Source: Symsagittifera roscoffensis (lineage: Eukaryota > Xenacoelomorpha > Acoela > Convolutidae). Taken from it: a DNA stretch of 64,000 nt. The DNA lies in the NCBI RefSeq assembly GCF_963678635.1, contig NC_087064.1, forward strand, positions 73,471,465 to 73,535,464, in the 5' to 3' direction. Shown here in pieces: positions 22,573 to 34,692 of this stretch (the stretch's first letter is position 1; every line of letters begins with the position of its first letter). Made by a program: the position numbers and the translations under genes. A model generated the notes under the pieces. The model was not told where the DNA came from. It ran no database searches and saw only the letters and a list, made by a program, of their open reading frames with translations.

Positions 22573-24926
22573 TGTAGAATTGGTGATTCCACTGTATTAC
22601 ATGCGATGGTAACCTGAGTTTTAGATTGATTCGTCATTAAATTAAGTAGTACAGCAAACAAAGGGTAGAGCTCGAAATGATTCAATCTCCGAAGAAATTG
22701 TCCCTCCTAAGCCAGAAAATAAAATTTGACAAAATCGGCAACCCAAAATCGGAACTAAGAAAACTAATGTTGAAATACATAGGAGCAATATTAGAGATGA
22801 TTTGACCCAGGCATACAAAAAACGGGACCCCTCAGACCCTTGGGGGGCAAGTGATAACGGTCCCAGCAAGTGTTAATGGCCCTATCAAAACTCAGAAACT
22901 AGCAGCGGTATTGGGCTCAATTTTTAATATGTTGTAGGCTTAGTTAAGGTAAGCTTAAATTTGGAATCCCAGACCCCTAAGACCCCCCACTTCCGGTTTT
23001 ATGCCCTAAGTAAACAACCCCAACCCTAACTTCCGGAAGTTGTTTCTCGGCCTCCAATGGGCGCAGGGAGCTGAAACTTGGACGGATGACAGGTAATGGC
23101 AAGATACATCTTGTATTATATTTGAACCGAATCCCGCTGTTGGACCGCAAGCTATTAGCACTTGGTAAAACACCCCCTTAGATCGGAAATAGGCAATTAA
23201 CGCAAAATAATGAACTGTGGCATAATGATTTTAATGCAGCAATCGTCAAAAGTTACGAACACCGAAAAGAGATTCCCTGTGAGTAAAAACCCTCCGGCGG
23301 CTTCTTCTGGTGTTAATAGCCTTTTTCTGGAAAAAGTGATAATGGACCTTAGAAATGGTATAACTTATGAAGAAAAAATGGGATATGAATGAAACTTGGT
23401 AGTTAGGACCCCCATAGGATTCTGAACCCAAACATAGAAGTTTGACCCCAGTTGACCCCTGGGTGACCTCAAATTGACCTTTGGGCGTTTTGACCTCAAA
23501 GTTGCATGGAAAACCCCAAGATTAACACCGGAAAGTGGCGTGTTCCCCAGAACAACCCCTGTAAATGGAAATGGGTCGCCTTGCTAAAAAACGGGAGCAA
23601 AACCTAAATATTGGAAATTAGAGCAGAAGCCGATTGGGATACAGTCTTACATTGCAACCTTGGAGTAGTGGATTTAATTCAGAGTGGACTTGGTAAACAT
23701 TGCAGTCAGTTTAGCTTGGCATGTGATCTATTAATAGCATTTCAACTAGACTAAAGAAAAGTATCCCAGAGCAATCTGATAGTAATAGGACCGCAGCATG
23801 AGGATTAAGTCTCCTAAAAAGACTGAACAGACGGGGATTTTACTTGGCTTCCCGGAGGTGACTTTTTACTTTGATTTGATCCCTAATAGACGAATTAAGT
23901 TCCCCTGATAGCTAAAAGTTCGTGATTGGAATAGAGTAGAGATAGTAATTTTAGATGCTTAGAATGAATTAGCTACCCATAAAAGGATCTCCGCCAACCC
24001 TTGAAAGGTCGGAACGTTAACGGTTTAAATAAATTAAAGACCTTGGGAGGATCCCTGAGTAAACATAGCATGGTTTGGAGGTTGAATTGAGCCCGAGGGC
24101 TGAAGTTACTGAGTTCAAGGATTAATTGACTAGAATCGTATGACAGTTGTTTGCTTGGTCAAATTGTGACACCTACCGCATACCGGATAACTAATCAGCG
24201 TGAAAACATTGATAAAAGAAACCGAAGTGGGTACGTGGCACGTTGGTACGAGTTGACAGGGGGAGGGATATAGTCTTAAAACATGTGCGGACGGGTGGTT
24301 TAAGCGGATGTCAGGACTGATAGGGTGTGGCGTGACCTAACTAAAACTAAGTGTAAAGGAAGATGAGGAACTGGCGAGTACCGGAGAGAATTTAAGAGTC
24401 AGAACAGTGGTTCTCAGCTCAGATAGAAAGAGAACAGTTTTTGCTAGCAAATCGAGTGTTTAATTCTCGAAGTAAGAGAACAACTGTAGCGGAAATAATA
24501 GATAGTTGCTTCTCGTCAGAGATTCTCTAGCGAGAGAATAGTTTAGTGTTAGTGGAGTTAGCTGAAAGTTAATTGCAATTAGGCAATTTGGCTGATGAAT
24601 CGCAGACTTTTTCCTTTTGATTTGCTTATTAGATTATAAACTGGCCACTGAGAGCCCTCTGTAGTTAGACTCATACTCAATTGAATTAAATTACAATCAG
24701 AAAAAATTGCGACTTTATCGAGTAGACAAGACAGCCTGAGAGCAGTACGCAAAAGGGGTCAAGCAACATAATACAATACAGAATAGTTGCCGCCAACTAA
24801 CCCTTTCGGGATTGTAGATAGTAGTGAATCTCGGTCGCCCCGCTGACTTCACTACCCAAGGGACCACTTTGCTGTGTCGTTAGGAAATAGAGAACGAACC
24901 TAGAGAAGCAATCCCCTAATTCTACA
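22573..24926 (+). mobile_element. 3' LTR of Ty3/gypsy copy 1 (L2)
   Basis: The LTR starts TGTAGAATTGGTGATTCC and ends ATTCTACA, about 2.35 kb. It is collinear with L1 but clearly diverged, with many substitutions and small indels (for example GGCGGCTTCTTCTGG against GGCAACTCCTTCCGG). It has a roughly 50-bp insertion near 24729-24785 absent from L1. It matches L4 much more closely than L1. The TGACC cluster is at 23442-23496. Confidence 0.8.
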
Positions 24927-25165
24927 AAGGGTGCCTTCCTCTTTCCTTCTCAGGGAATTCGAATCCCTAATCCACCTGAGGGATCCGGTAAGATCTAATA
25001 TTTGTCTAAAAGCACCTTCCGCACCAATGTATACTAAACATGAGCGCGCTGGGGGTTGTAAAAATCCCCAAAAATACTCATTTTTCATTCAAAACCTTCC
25101 AAAAACGTCAGTTTTAGAGCAACGTCCCTGAAAACTTTATGCGTTTTTGTTTCAAAGGTTTCAAA
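24927..25165. repeat. Duplicated host flank, left copy
   Basis: These 239 bp (starting AGGGTGCCTTCCTC, with GAGCGCGCTGGGGGTTG in the middle) are not part of the LTR but follow both L2 and L4. They join L3 at a CAAAGG(T)TAGTAATG junction. The copy after L4 (31329-31567) continues into unrelated sequence. Confidence 0.8.
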
Positions 25166-26868
25166 GGTAGTAATGAACGGTGGCATAATGATTTTATTGC
25201 AGCAATCGGCAAAAGATACAAACCCCCGAAAAAGACTCCTTGTGAGTGAAAACCCTCCGGCAACTCCTTCCGGTGGTAATAACCTTTTTCCGGAAAAAGG
25301 TAAAATGGACCTTAGAAATGGTATTACTTGTGAAGAAATAATGGGATATGAATGAAACTTGGTAGTTAGGACCCCCATAGGATTCTGAACCCAAAAATAG
25401 AAGTTTGACCCCAGTTGACCCCTGGGTGACCTCAAGCTGACCTTTGGGTGTTTTGACTCCAAAATTGCACGGAAAACCCCAAGATTAACAACGGAAAGTG
25501 GCGTATTCCACAGCACAACCCCTGTAAATGTAAATGGGTCACCTTGCTAAAACTTGGGAGGAAAACTTATATATTGGGAATTAGAGCAAAAGCCCATCGA
25601 GATACAATCTTACATTACAACCTTGGAGTAGTGGAATAAATTCAAAGTGGACTTGGTAAACATGGGGGTCAGTTTAGCATAGCAAGTGATCTATGAATAG
25701 CATTTCAACTAGACTAAAAAAAAGTAGTTCCAGAGCAATCTGATAATAATAGGACTGCAGCATGAGGATTAAGTCTCCTAAATACTATGAACTGATGGGG
25801 ATTTTTCTTGGCTTCTCGTAGGTGACTTTTTGGTTTGATTTGACTACTAATAGACGAACTAAGTTCCCCTGATAGCTAGAAGGTCGGGATTGGAAGAGAG
25901 TACACATAGAAATTTTAGTTGCTGAAAATGAATAAGCTACCAAAAAAAAACGTATCCCCCTACCCTTGGGAGGTCGGAACGTTAACGGGATAATTAAAAT
26001 AAAGACCTTGGGAGGGTCACTGAGTAAACATAGCATGGTTTGGAGGTTTAGTTGAACCCGAGGGCTGAAGTCACTGAGGGAAAAATTAGTTGATTAGAGT
26101 CGTATGCCATTTGTTTGCTTGGTCAAAGCATACAGGGTAACTAATAAATGTGAAAAGATTGATAAAAGAAACCGAAGTGGGTACGTGGCACGTAGATACG
26201 AGCTGACCAGGGAGGGATATGCTCTGAAAACATGTGCGGACGGGTGATTTAAGCGGATGTCAGGACTGATAGGGTGTGGCGTGACCTAACTAAAACTAAG
26301 TGTAAAGGAAGATGAGGAACTGGCGAGTACCGGAGAGACTTTAAAAGTCAGAACAGTGGTTCTCAGCTCAGATAGAGAAGAGAACAATTATTGATAGCGA
26401 ATCGAGTAGTTAGTTCTCGAAGTAAACTAACAATTGTAGCAGAAATAGTAGATAGTTGCTTCTCGTCAGAGATTCTCTAGAGAGAGAATAGTTTAGTGTT
26501 AGTGGAGTTAGCTGGAAGTTAATCGCAATTCAGCAATATGGCTGATGAATCGCAGACGTTTCCCTTTGAAACGCAGATTTGATTATTAGATTATAAATTG
26601 GCCACTGAGAGACTCATACTCAAATGAATTAAATTACAATCGGAGTTTCTTGCGACTTTATCGAGTAGACAAGACAGCGTGAGAGCAGTACGCAAAAGGG
26701 GCAAGCAACATAATACAATTCAAAATAGTTGCCACCAACTAACCCTTTCGGGGTTGTAGTTAGTAGTGAATCTCGGTCGCCCCGCTGAATTCACCACCCA
26801 AAGGACAAATTTGCGGTGTCGTTAGGAAAGAGAGAACGAAACTAGAGAAGCAATCCCCTAGTTCTATA
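25166..26868 (+). mobile_element. 5'-truncated LTR of Ty3/gypsy copy 2 (L3)
   Basis: The LTR begins at the position equivalent to about 17003 of L1, so the first 660 bp are missing, and it ends GTTCTATA before the internal region. Its variants agree with L1 (for example GGCAACTCCTTCCGG) rather than with L2 or L4, though it carries the 24729-like insertion as well. The TGACC cluster is at 25405-25458. Confidence 0.8.
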
Positions 26869-26948
26869 TTGCTGCTCCTGGTTGGCCATATTCTGGATTG
26901 CAGTTGCAAAACGTGTATTGCCAACTGATGACGCGGGTATAATACGAT

Positions 26949-27837
26949 ATGGAAAACCAGGGCAGGCGACTGATTGCTGAAGCGGCAGTTGCAGCAGCAA
27001 ACGCGCTGGACCGGCAACAAGGCATGTTTTGATTTGGGACAATACGACCAGATCGATTTCCTTCATGTAACTAACAGAGTTGGGCAGACTGGAGAAAACA
27101 CTTCTCGTGGGTTGCAGATGCCAACCGGTGAAAGGATAAACAAGCCAGGACGGTACATCCCACGGGTTTGACGGGCTGGGCTCTAGACGAGTTCACGAGT
27201 ATGCCGAATCACTTCAGGGAAGAAGTCGATGGCTTCCCTGAGCCGACATTAGCGAGGATGCTTGCCGAGCTTGATCAGCAGTTGATGCCATTCCAGAGTC
27301 GAGCTGCAGCCAAGGCTGAGTTCAAAAGCCTCATACAGGGCGACAAGGAAGGCCTTAGAGAGTTTTTGAGGAGAGTCCGAGAGACGATGTGAATTGTGAA
27401 CAGTTCATAGACGGTATATTTGATGCGGAACTGCAGGAGCTACGTCTATGCGAGGAGTTTGAAGATTCCACACAGGAAGTGGATCGAGCCCAGTTTCTGG
27501 AACTGGCAAACAAAACTGCCAGAGCGAGGAGCAACAAATTATCTTCAGGAGTTGCAGAGTGTACCAGGCTTGATGTATGGAGCGATCAGAGACGAAGCAG
27601 GGGCAGGTTGGTTAATTCAGTAATTCCCGCTCCACACTCTAAAAATCTGCTGGGACAGGACCCAACACAGAGGCACAGGCAGTCGACTGGTCTGGATTCT
27701 ACTGGGAATCGACATAGCAATGCGAACCATGGAGATGGCCGTCCAGGTTGTTTCGAATGCGGTCAGATGAGTCACTTTGCGAAAAAGTGTCAGAGAAAGG
27801 CTTCGCTTCATTTAAACTACCGAGGGCCGGGACAATG
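26949..27837 (+). pseudogene. Ty3/gypsy Gag, copy 2 (deleted)
   Basis: Nearly identical to copy 1 Gag, including the start, the early frame break and the capsid-like core from 27168. Two internal deletions are seen: about 45 bp after the F-L-R-R-V segment (27377) and about 230 bp before the knuckle (27604). The CCHC knuckle is at 27749-27790 with Ala in place of the Glu of copy 1. The second deletion fuses the core in frame with the knuckle, giving an open frame of 149 codons (27389-27838). Confidence 0.85.
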
Positions 27838-28119
27838 AGCGAGTTCAAAGGAGGCTTTGTCCCGGCCGAATTACAGAGACTACAGGCACCGATGCGAGTC
27901 AAACCGACGTATGGTTTGTATAGGTGGAGTCACAGCGAATGGCCGAAACGAGATGCAGATGTAGACAGTAATACGCTGTGGGAACAAGAACAAGTTCTGT
28001 TGGTTTTGGAACGAATACCTCGGGGGACAGAGGTCTCTCCCGTGCGGGAAACGAGGGAGCAACCTCAGGCACGTGTCCTGAGATTGAGCCATATCGGGAC
28101 AGACTAGAGACAGCAGACG

Positions 28120-29355
28120 GAGATTTGACGGAGGTTGGCGGAGGACAGGTTGCATTCGTTAAAATGTTGGCAAGATTACGACGAAGATTTTGGTGGCCGA
28201 CGATGAGAACGGATTAAGTCGAGCAGCCCAGATGACAAAAAAGAAGACAAAGCGGGCAGAGGGCATAGCTCCCTTTGATCCCGGGATCAGATTCAGCACG
28301 GTGGCAGTAGATATCTTGGGACTAATGACAATGGCGACGAGTATCGGAGCGAAACACATGCTTGTAATGACGGATCTAATCACAATGTACATGATTGCAG
28401 TTCCCCTGGTGTCAACGGATTCTGCTGATATGGCTCGAGAAATACTAGAGAATTGGGTGCTTCGGAGCTCCAAATGTGCTACATACAGATCAAGAAAAAA
28501 ATTTTGGTGGCAAAATGATAGATGAGATGTGCCGGCTCCTGGGTATTGATAAGACCCAGACTTGCCCGTACAAATCGCAAGCGAATTGGCGGTCATGAAG
28601 ACATAATACGAAGATGGCTGAAGTGATTTTAAAAGTTTGTGCAGAGTACCCGAGGATGTGGGACACGATTTTGCCGTACTTGAACTTTGTATACAATACG
28701 ACGATTAATCGGATAACGGGAGCAACGCCGTTTAGTATGGTGCATGGACAGGAGTGCCAGTATCCGGTTGACGTGTTCAACGCAAAACCTCATGACGAAG
28801 TGATGGTGAATGATAGTTTTGCCGAAGGGCTTGAAGAAATATTCCGAGGCGCACACAGCAGCATTAGAGAAGTTTTCGGGACAGACTAGCGTCGCGTCGA
28901 CAAAAGAGCTATCACTGGAAGGAAATTCACGGAGAACCCTATCCGAGTGGTGACAAGGTCTGGGTGTAGTCAAGGCAACCAAAAAAGTCAAAGAAGCCTT
29001 TCCACCCGTGGGAAGGGCCATGTGACGACCAGGATGTCCGAAGTCAGTTAGAGGGTGTCAAAGGTGTCCAATTCAAGTAAGGTGAAGTTTCAGCCTTTTG
29101 ACATGCTGAAACGTTATGCTGAGAAGAAAGTGCAACCAGAGGAAGCTGCTTCCAGGAGGCGACCGGCACCGTATCGTTCGGCGAACTTCTTCGATGGTCC
29201 AGAGATGCACGTCGAAGACGAGGCGTTTTGTGCAAACAGCAGGGCGGGACTCAACCATGACCCCAAGGCAAGAACCTGTGGAAAAAATGCCGCCACGAAA
29301 TCAAGTAGTGGTGGAGCCACTAGTTAATCCTTCTGGGCTAAACGGAGGCTTGTGA
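28120..29355 (+). pseudogene. Ty3/gypsy integrase region, copy 2
   Basis: Follows Gag after a deletion that removes the protease remnant: sequence equivalent to 20096 joins that equivalent to 20966 at a shared GACGG. The integrase core pieces (V-A-V-D-I-L-G, L-P-Y-L-N-F-V-Y-N-T-T near 28672-28704) and the proline/arginine-rich tail (29055-29327) are present with the same or similar frame breaks. A further deletion removes part of the zinc-binding region near 28215. The last 50 codons differ from copy 1 because copy 1 lacks the stretch equivalent to 29306-29490. Confidence 0.8.
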
Positions 29356-29547
29356 CGAGAAACCGACGCGGTGGAAGCTTACGACGCAATGCGATTGAAG
29401 CCAGAAAGGAAGAATAGCACACAAATCTCCTAAGCGAAGCGGAGGGTAGACCTCCGGATGAGCCGGTGATGGTTGAACTTGTGAGGTCGACCTACTCGTG
29501 TAAGCACTTGGAAAAACACTCGTGTAAGCACTCGTGTAAGCATTTTC
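29356..29547 (+). other. 3' end of copy 2 with ACTCGTGTAAGCA repeats
   Basis: A purine-rich segment (AAGCGAAGCGGAGGGTAG near 29430) is followed by three short units of CTCGTGTAAGCA. These lead directly into the LTR at the position equivalent to 23155, so a deletion has removed the true PPT and the first 580 bp of this LTR. Confidence 0.5.
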
Positions 29548-31328
29548 ATTAGCACTTGGAAAAACACCCCCTTAGATCGGAAATAGGCAATTAACGCAAA
29601 ATAATGAACGATGGCATAATGATTTTAATGCAGCAATCGGCAAAAGTTACGAGCCCCGAAAAGAGATTCCCTGTGAGTAAAAACCCTCCGGCGGCTTCTT
29701 CTGGTGTTAATAGCTTTTTTCTGGAAAAAGTGATAATGGACCTTAGAAATGGTATAACTTATGAAGAAAAAATGGGATATGAATGAAACTTGGTAGTTAG
29801 GACCCCCATAGGATTCTGAACCCAAACATAAAAGTTTGACCCCAGTTGACCCCTGGGTGACCTCAAGTTGACCTTTGGGCGTTTTTACATCAAAGTTGCA
29901 TGGAAAACCCCAAGATTAACACCGGAAAGTAGCGTGTTCTCCAGAACAACCCCTGTAAATGGAAATGGGTCGCCTTTCTAAAACCTAAATATTGGGAATT
30001 AGAGCAGAAGCCGATTGGGATACAGTCTTACATTGCAACCTTGGAGTAGTGGATTTAATTCAGAGTGGACTTGGTAAGCATTGCAGTCAGTTTAGCTTGG
30101 CATGTGATCTATTAATAGCATTTGAACTAGACTAAAGAAAAGTAGTCCCAGAGCAATCTGATAGTAATAGAACCGCAGCATGAGGGTTAAATCTCCTAAA
30201 AAGTTTGAACAGAGGGGGATTTTACCTGGCTTCCCGGAGGTGACTTTTACCTTGATTTGATCCCTAATATACGAATAACGTTCCACTGATAGCTAGAAGT
30301 TCGTGATTGGAATAGAGTAGAGATAGAAATTTTAGATGCTTAGAATGAATTAGCTACCCATAAAAAGGTCTCCGCCAACCCTTGGGAGGTCGGAACGTTA
30401 ACGGATTAAATAAATTAAAGACCTTGGGAGGATCCCTGAGTAAACATAGCATGGTGTGGACGTTGAATTGAGCCCGAGGGCTGAAGTCACTGAGTTCAAG
30501 AATTAATTGACTAGAATCGTATGACAGTTGTTTGCCTGGTCAAATTGTGACACCTACCGCATACCGGATAATTAATAAGCGTGAAAAGATTGATAAAAGA
30601 AACCGAAGTGGGTATATGGCACGTGGGTACGAGTTGACAGGGTGAGGGATATAGTCTTAAAACATGTGCGGACGGTTGATTTAAGCGGATGTCAGGACTG
30701 ATAGGGAATGATGTGACTTAACTACAACTAAGTGTAAAGAAAGAAAAGGAATCGGAGAGTACCGGACAGCCTTTAAGAGTCAGAACAGTTGTTAGCTACT
30801 TTTAACAGTAGTTGGTTCTCAAGCAGAGAAGAGAACAATTTTTGCTAGCAAATCGAGTGTTTAATTCTCGAAGTAAGAGAATAACTGTAGCGGAAATAAT
30901 AGATAGTTGCTTCTCGTCAGAGATTCTCTAGCGAGAGAATATTTTAGTGTTAGTGGAGTTAGCTGGAAGTTAATTGCAATTAGGCAATTTGGCTGATGAA
31001 TCGCAGACTTTTTCCTTTTGATTTGCTTATTAGATTATAAAGTGGCCACTGAGAGCCCTTTGTAATTAGACTCATACTCAATTGAATTAAATTACAATCG
31101 GAAAATATTGCGACTTTATCGAGTAGACAAGACAGCCTGAGAGCAGTACGCAAAAAGGGGGCAAGCAACATAATACAATACAGAATAGTTGCCGCCAACT
31201 AACCCTTTCGGGATTGTAGATAGTAGTGAATCTCGGTCGCCCCGCTGACTTCATTACCCAAGGGACCACTTTGCTGTGTCGTTAGGAAATAGAGAACGAA
31301 CCTAGAGAAGCAATCCCCTAATTCTACA
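29548..31328 (+). mobile_element. 3' LTR of Ty3/gypsy copy 2 (L4), 5'-truncated
   Basis: Collinear with L2 from about 23155 onward and ends ATTCTACA. It shares L2-type variants throughout (GGCGGCTTCTTCTGG, GGCAATTTGGCTGATG, the 24729-like insertion). The TGACC cluster is at 29836-29885, although the last half-site is lost here (GTTTTTACATC). Confidence 0.8.
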
Positions 31329-31567
31329 GAGGGTGCCTTCCTCTTTCCTTCTCAGGGAATTCGAATCCCTAATCCACCTGAGGGATCCGGTCAGATCTAA
31401 TATTTGTCTAAAAGCACCTTCCGCACCAATGTATTACTAAAACATGAGCGCGCTGGGGGTTGTAAAAAGACCCAAAAATACTCATTTTTTCATTCAAAAC
31501 CTTCCAAAACGTCAGTTTTAGAGCAACGTCCCTTAAAACTTTATGCGTTTATGTTTCAAAGGTTTGA
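31329..31567. repeat. Duplicated host flank, right copy
   Basis: The same 239-bp block as 24927-25165 with a few substitutions. It ends at TTTCAAAGGTT, after which unique sequence begins. Confidence 0.8.
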
Positions 31568-32982
31568 CCTTGATTGTAGAGAACTATTTTGCCATAATAT
31601 AGTTTTTCTGCTATTTTTTAGTGCTCAACAGAAAATCAAATTGATCCTTGATCTCTTAGAAAAACTTGATGGATAAATCGGAAGTTCATTTTGATGAGAT
31701 TAGCTGACTAGCAAAGATAACATCTGAGGCCATGAAAACAGATTATGCGTTGCACTGGATCACCTCTCTCGCGAGTTTAAATACTTTACAGTTACTTCAG
31801 CTTTACCTAAAACATGCTCTGTTTAAATCCTTCTATGTTTTTTAGGTAAATTCAGTAGGTTATGACTGCAATATGTTCGTATTTGTTTCTATTGGGCGTC
31901 CAGTTATCTGTTTTGATAACTCTAATGATACAACTTCGGTTTAAATTTTGAAAAGCAAATCAATTTTGGCTGTTGCTGAAACTTTGTTATCTGGTTGCTT
32001 AAAAAGATTTGTCTAATGCGAAACTGTGTAGGGCAATTTTTGATTTTTTTCCTAGTTTTTTTTATTACTGGCTCCGAGGTTTCAGCCAAAATTGGTGGCT
32101 TATTTGACGCAAATTCTCATAGACAATTACATACCAATTACATATAGGTTATGCTGTAATCGTTGTAATGACTTTTTAGCATGTCTCACTTTTTTAAAAA
32201 AAAAATCAAGTCAGATTTTTGAAGCATATTTAAGTCCCATAAATTTACTAAACCCATTATATATTTTATTTTAAAAGTGTTTTGTTTGCAAACAAAAATG
32301 TCCAAATATAAAATTCTCTGACAAAAAAAGTTTGGTTGCCGGACAGCGGATGGCTACTTTTTTCCTGTTGCTTATCATTTTTTTGTTCCAAACATTTTTC
32401 TGTTCTGAATATGTTTCATTTTATCAAAGTTACCATTACAAATTTTTTTTATAAAGTTTAAGCATAAAACTGTCAAAAATTGATTTGAACAGCATAAAAA
32501 CCATCATCGTGAGCACCGGAATCTTTGTTTTTGTAAAAGTCGTATTTTGAATTGTTACGCATTTTCTGCTACTCTATATCTGACTATCGCGGTTCGTGGT
32601 AAGATGTGAATCGATTCTCAGGAGGGTTTTAAATCTTTGAATAAATCGAATACTTTAAATTTAGCATTAACAATTGCTTTTTTGCTAAAAAACCGATCCA
32701 CGAAGTGTGATTATGAGTATTATGACAAATTGCTATATCAAGTATGTTGTCGTGCAATTTGCAGTTTTTGGCACTGTTGAATTTAGGTCGTGCCGCAAAT
32801 TCTTGTCTTAAGTCTCGACCCTAGACTAGGGCGGCCCGACATAAGAGAAGACTTCGATGGTGCCTCTTAAGATGAGACTTGGCGGCGCCGTCTAATAAAA
32901 TTTTTGCTGGCGCCACATAAGATAAGACTAAAATTCATTCTCACACGACCTTGACTATGGGAGTAAAACAACACTTGCCTAC
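31568..32982. other. AT-rich unique sequence with a small degenerate repeat
   Basis: No convincing gene. A short tandem of GGCGCC...ATAAGATGAGAC-like units lies at about 32800-32935. The 60-codon open frame at 32092-32274 is AT-driven. Confidence 0.4.
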
Positions 32983-33133
32983 TTGGAGCCAGTAAGATCC
33001 AAAATCTGCAATTGTCCCGAATAATAATGGTCTCATCAATTAGTTCTGATTCGACAGTATAACGATGCGATCGGTTGCTTGATTCCACGTAAAGTCCATC
33101 GTCCCAGCTGTTTGTTGAGGGGGGTGTTCTTAC
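32983..33133 (-). CDS. Candidate isolated exon
   Basis: On the minus strand this stretch encodes T-P-P-S-T-N-S-W-D-D-G-L-Y, then a serine/arginine- and glutamate-rich segment and I-I-I-R-D-N-C-R-F-W-I-L-L. It has balanced codon use unlike its AT-rich surroundings and could end at a GTAGGC donor (15-base context CTGGCTCCAAGTAGG). No clear acceptor is seen and no family is recognised. It may be a fragment of a host or transposon gene. Confidence 0.25.
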
Positions 33134-33312
33134 GTATTTTATGATACTTATAAATGTATGACTACGAATTTAACCAGAACAACAAGGCCTGTACCAGACA
33201 GAATTTTGAATGTTTCGAATGGTTTTTAGCGTCAATCATTAGCGTCAAACGGATTAAGTTACTTGACGCTCAACTCATCAATTTCAAAATTATATAGCGT
33301 GTGACAGGAAAT

Positions 33313-33676
33313 TGAGTTATAAGCTGTTCGTTATACTCATAGAGTAATTTCAGATAGGGTACACCGTCTGCTCGTCACCGGATAGGTTCTTGCAACTTCT
33401 TAGTCTAATACCGATCTTAGTCTTACTCTTATATCTCCTAGTCTCAATAGATCTAGAGTTTACTGGTTTGCTACGAGTCGGTCTCTTGGAGAAAGCAACT
33501 AAGTTCTAAGTTAAATTCAAATCTTTCTGGTGCTTCAAGTAATTTCAGCACTTACAAATAAGTGGGTAGTTAGTTTGATGGAGTATGATTTGTTAGTATG
33601 ATTGATTTTGAGAATGATTAGGGATAAAATATTTGAATTATATCCAATAATAAAATCTAGTTTAGATCTGGTTCCA
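33313..33676 (-). mobile_element. Solo LTR of the orphan-gene family
   Basis: Minus-strand start TGGAACCAGATCTAAAC and end ...AACTCA match the 55-kb LTRs. Both sides carry the 4-bp target duplication AAAT (33309-33312 and 33677-33680). Its 364 bp match the undeleted left LTR of the 55-kb copy through nearly the whole length. Solo LTRs arise by recombination between the two LTRs of a full element. Confidence 0.85.
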
Positions 33677-33704
33677 AAATTTGGAAGTTTTTTTTTACAA
33701 ATTC

Positions 33705-33754
33705 CAATTCATTTTTAATATTTTGAAAATTTTCAAAATATTAAAAATGAATTG
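33705..33754. repeat. 50-bp perfect palindrome
   Basis: Two 25-base arms (CAATTCATTTTTAATATTTT then GAAAA) are exact reverse complements with no loop, centred between 33729 and 33730. It lies inside the host MITE, to the right of the solo LTR. Confidence 0.85.
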
Positions 33755-33828
33755 AATTTTGTAAAGAAAATTTCTTAATTTTCTATCACACCCTATATAA
33801 TTATGAAATTGATGAGTTAAGCGTCAAG

Positions 33829-34692
33829 TAGCTTATAATTATACAAATTTCAAACGCAAAATGGTGTTGTTTATGGCTCTTTTTATTAAATCAAAATTTA
33901 TGCTAAAATTAGATTGTCAAATTTCGATCAAACTATAGTGAGACCAACAAAAGATGGAGAAATAATGATTTAAGTTTTCGTTAAAAAAACTTGGTGGTGT
34001 ATGATAGCCAAAAAATGTCAGGAATTTGCATTCCGGTCATTTTTATTTTTCTTCTTTTTTGTTTTCAATGCAAAATCAGGTACCACAAATAATCATCGGA
34101 AAGGATCGAATGATATACAATAAAACCCTTTCATTCGTGATTTGAAAGCCACTTGGAAACTTTCAAAAAGTTGTCTCAGTGTCGAGAAAAAGGGGTTGAA
34201 AATTTTTTACTCGTATCTCAGTTTCAAGCGAAAAGCGATAGAATAAAATTTTATAAAAGTTTGCTTTTTTTAGACCTTTCTAGGGCAAATGTTGTAGATT
34301 ATGTTTACTTAGCTTCGGTTGAGATTTAAAATCACATCACGCACTAAAACTCACACTAATTTGAAAAAGAGAAATGATTTTTTTTAAAAATGAATATGGT
34401 CGAAACATTCTGCGCTACTTGTACAGCATCCTGCTATTCGTGCTTATACTATCAAAAAATACGTGATCAGGACAATTTTCTGTAACTATTATCACTACTA
34501 GTTTTTGTTTGTCTACATAGGAAGTAAAAGTTTGATACAATAGCAAAACGCGTATATTTGTGATTTTTAGCGCATATTTTCAATGAATATAAACATTTCT
34601 TGATACGCGTCCAAGGTTTGCTAAATTAAGTTTGGCATCTTAAGACTGCTGAATTTCTAAGCAATGTTTGTGCTCGTCGCTTTCTGTCTAAT
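33829..34692. other. AT-rich sequence up to the gap
   Basis: Nothing recognised. Confidence 0.4.

Larger units (their letters stand above)
33262..33828. mobile_element. TA-flanked MITE hosting a solo LTR
   Basis: The left end CTTGACGCTCAACTCATCA and right end (its reverse complement, ending GCGTCAAG) are flanked by TA on both sides (33260-33261 and 33829-33830). The TIRs extend about 45 bp with small differences. Removing the nested LTR leaves about 200 bp. The TA duplication suggests a Tc1/mariner-type transposase in trans. Confidence 0.75.

Noticed and set aside
32092-32274. 60-codon hydrophobic frame as a possible receptor exon
   Set aside because: AT-driven composition, no splice signals and no 7TM motif.
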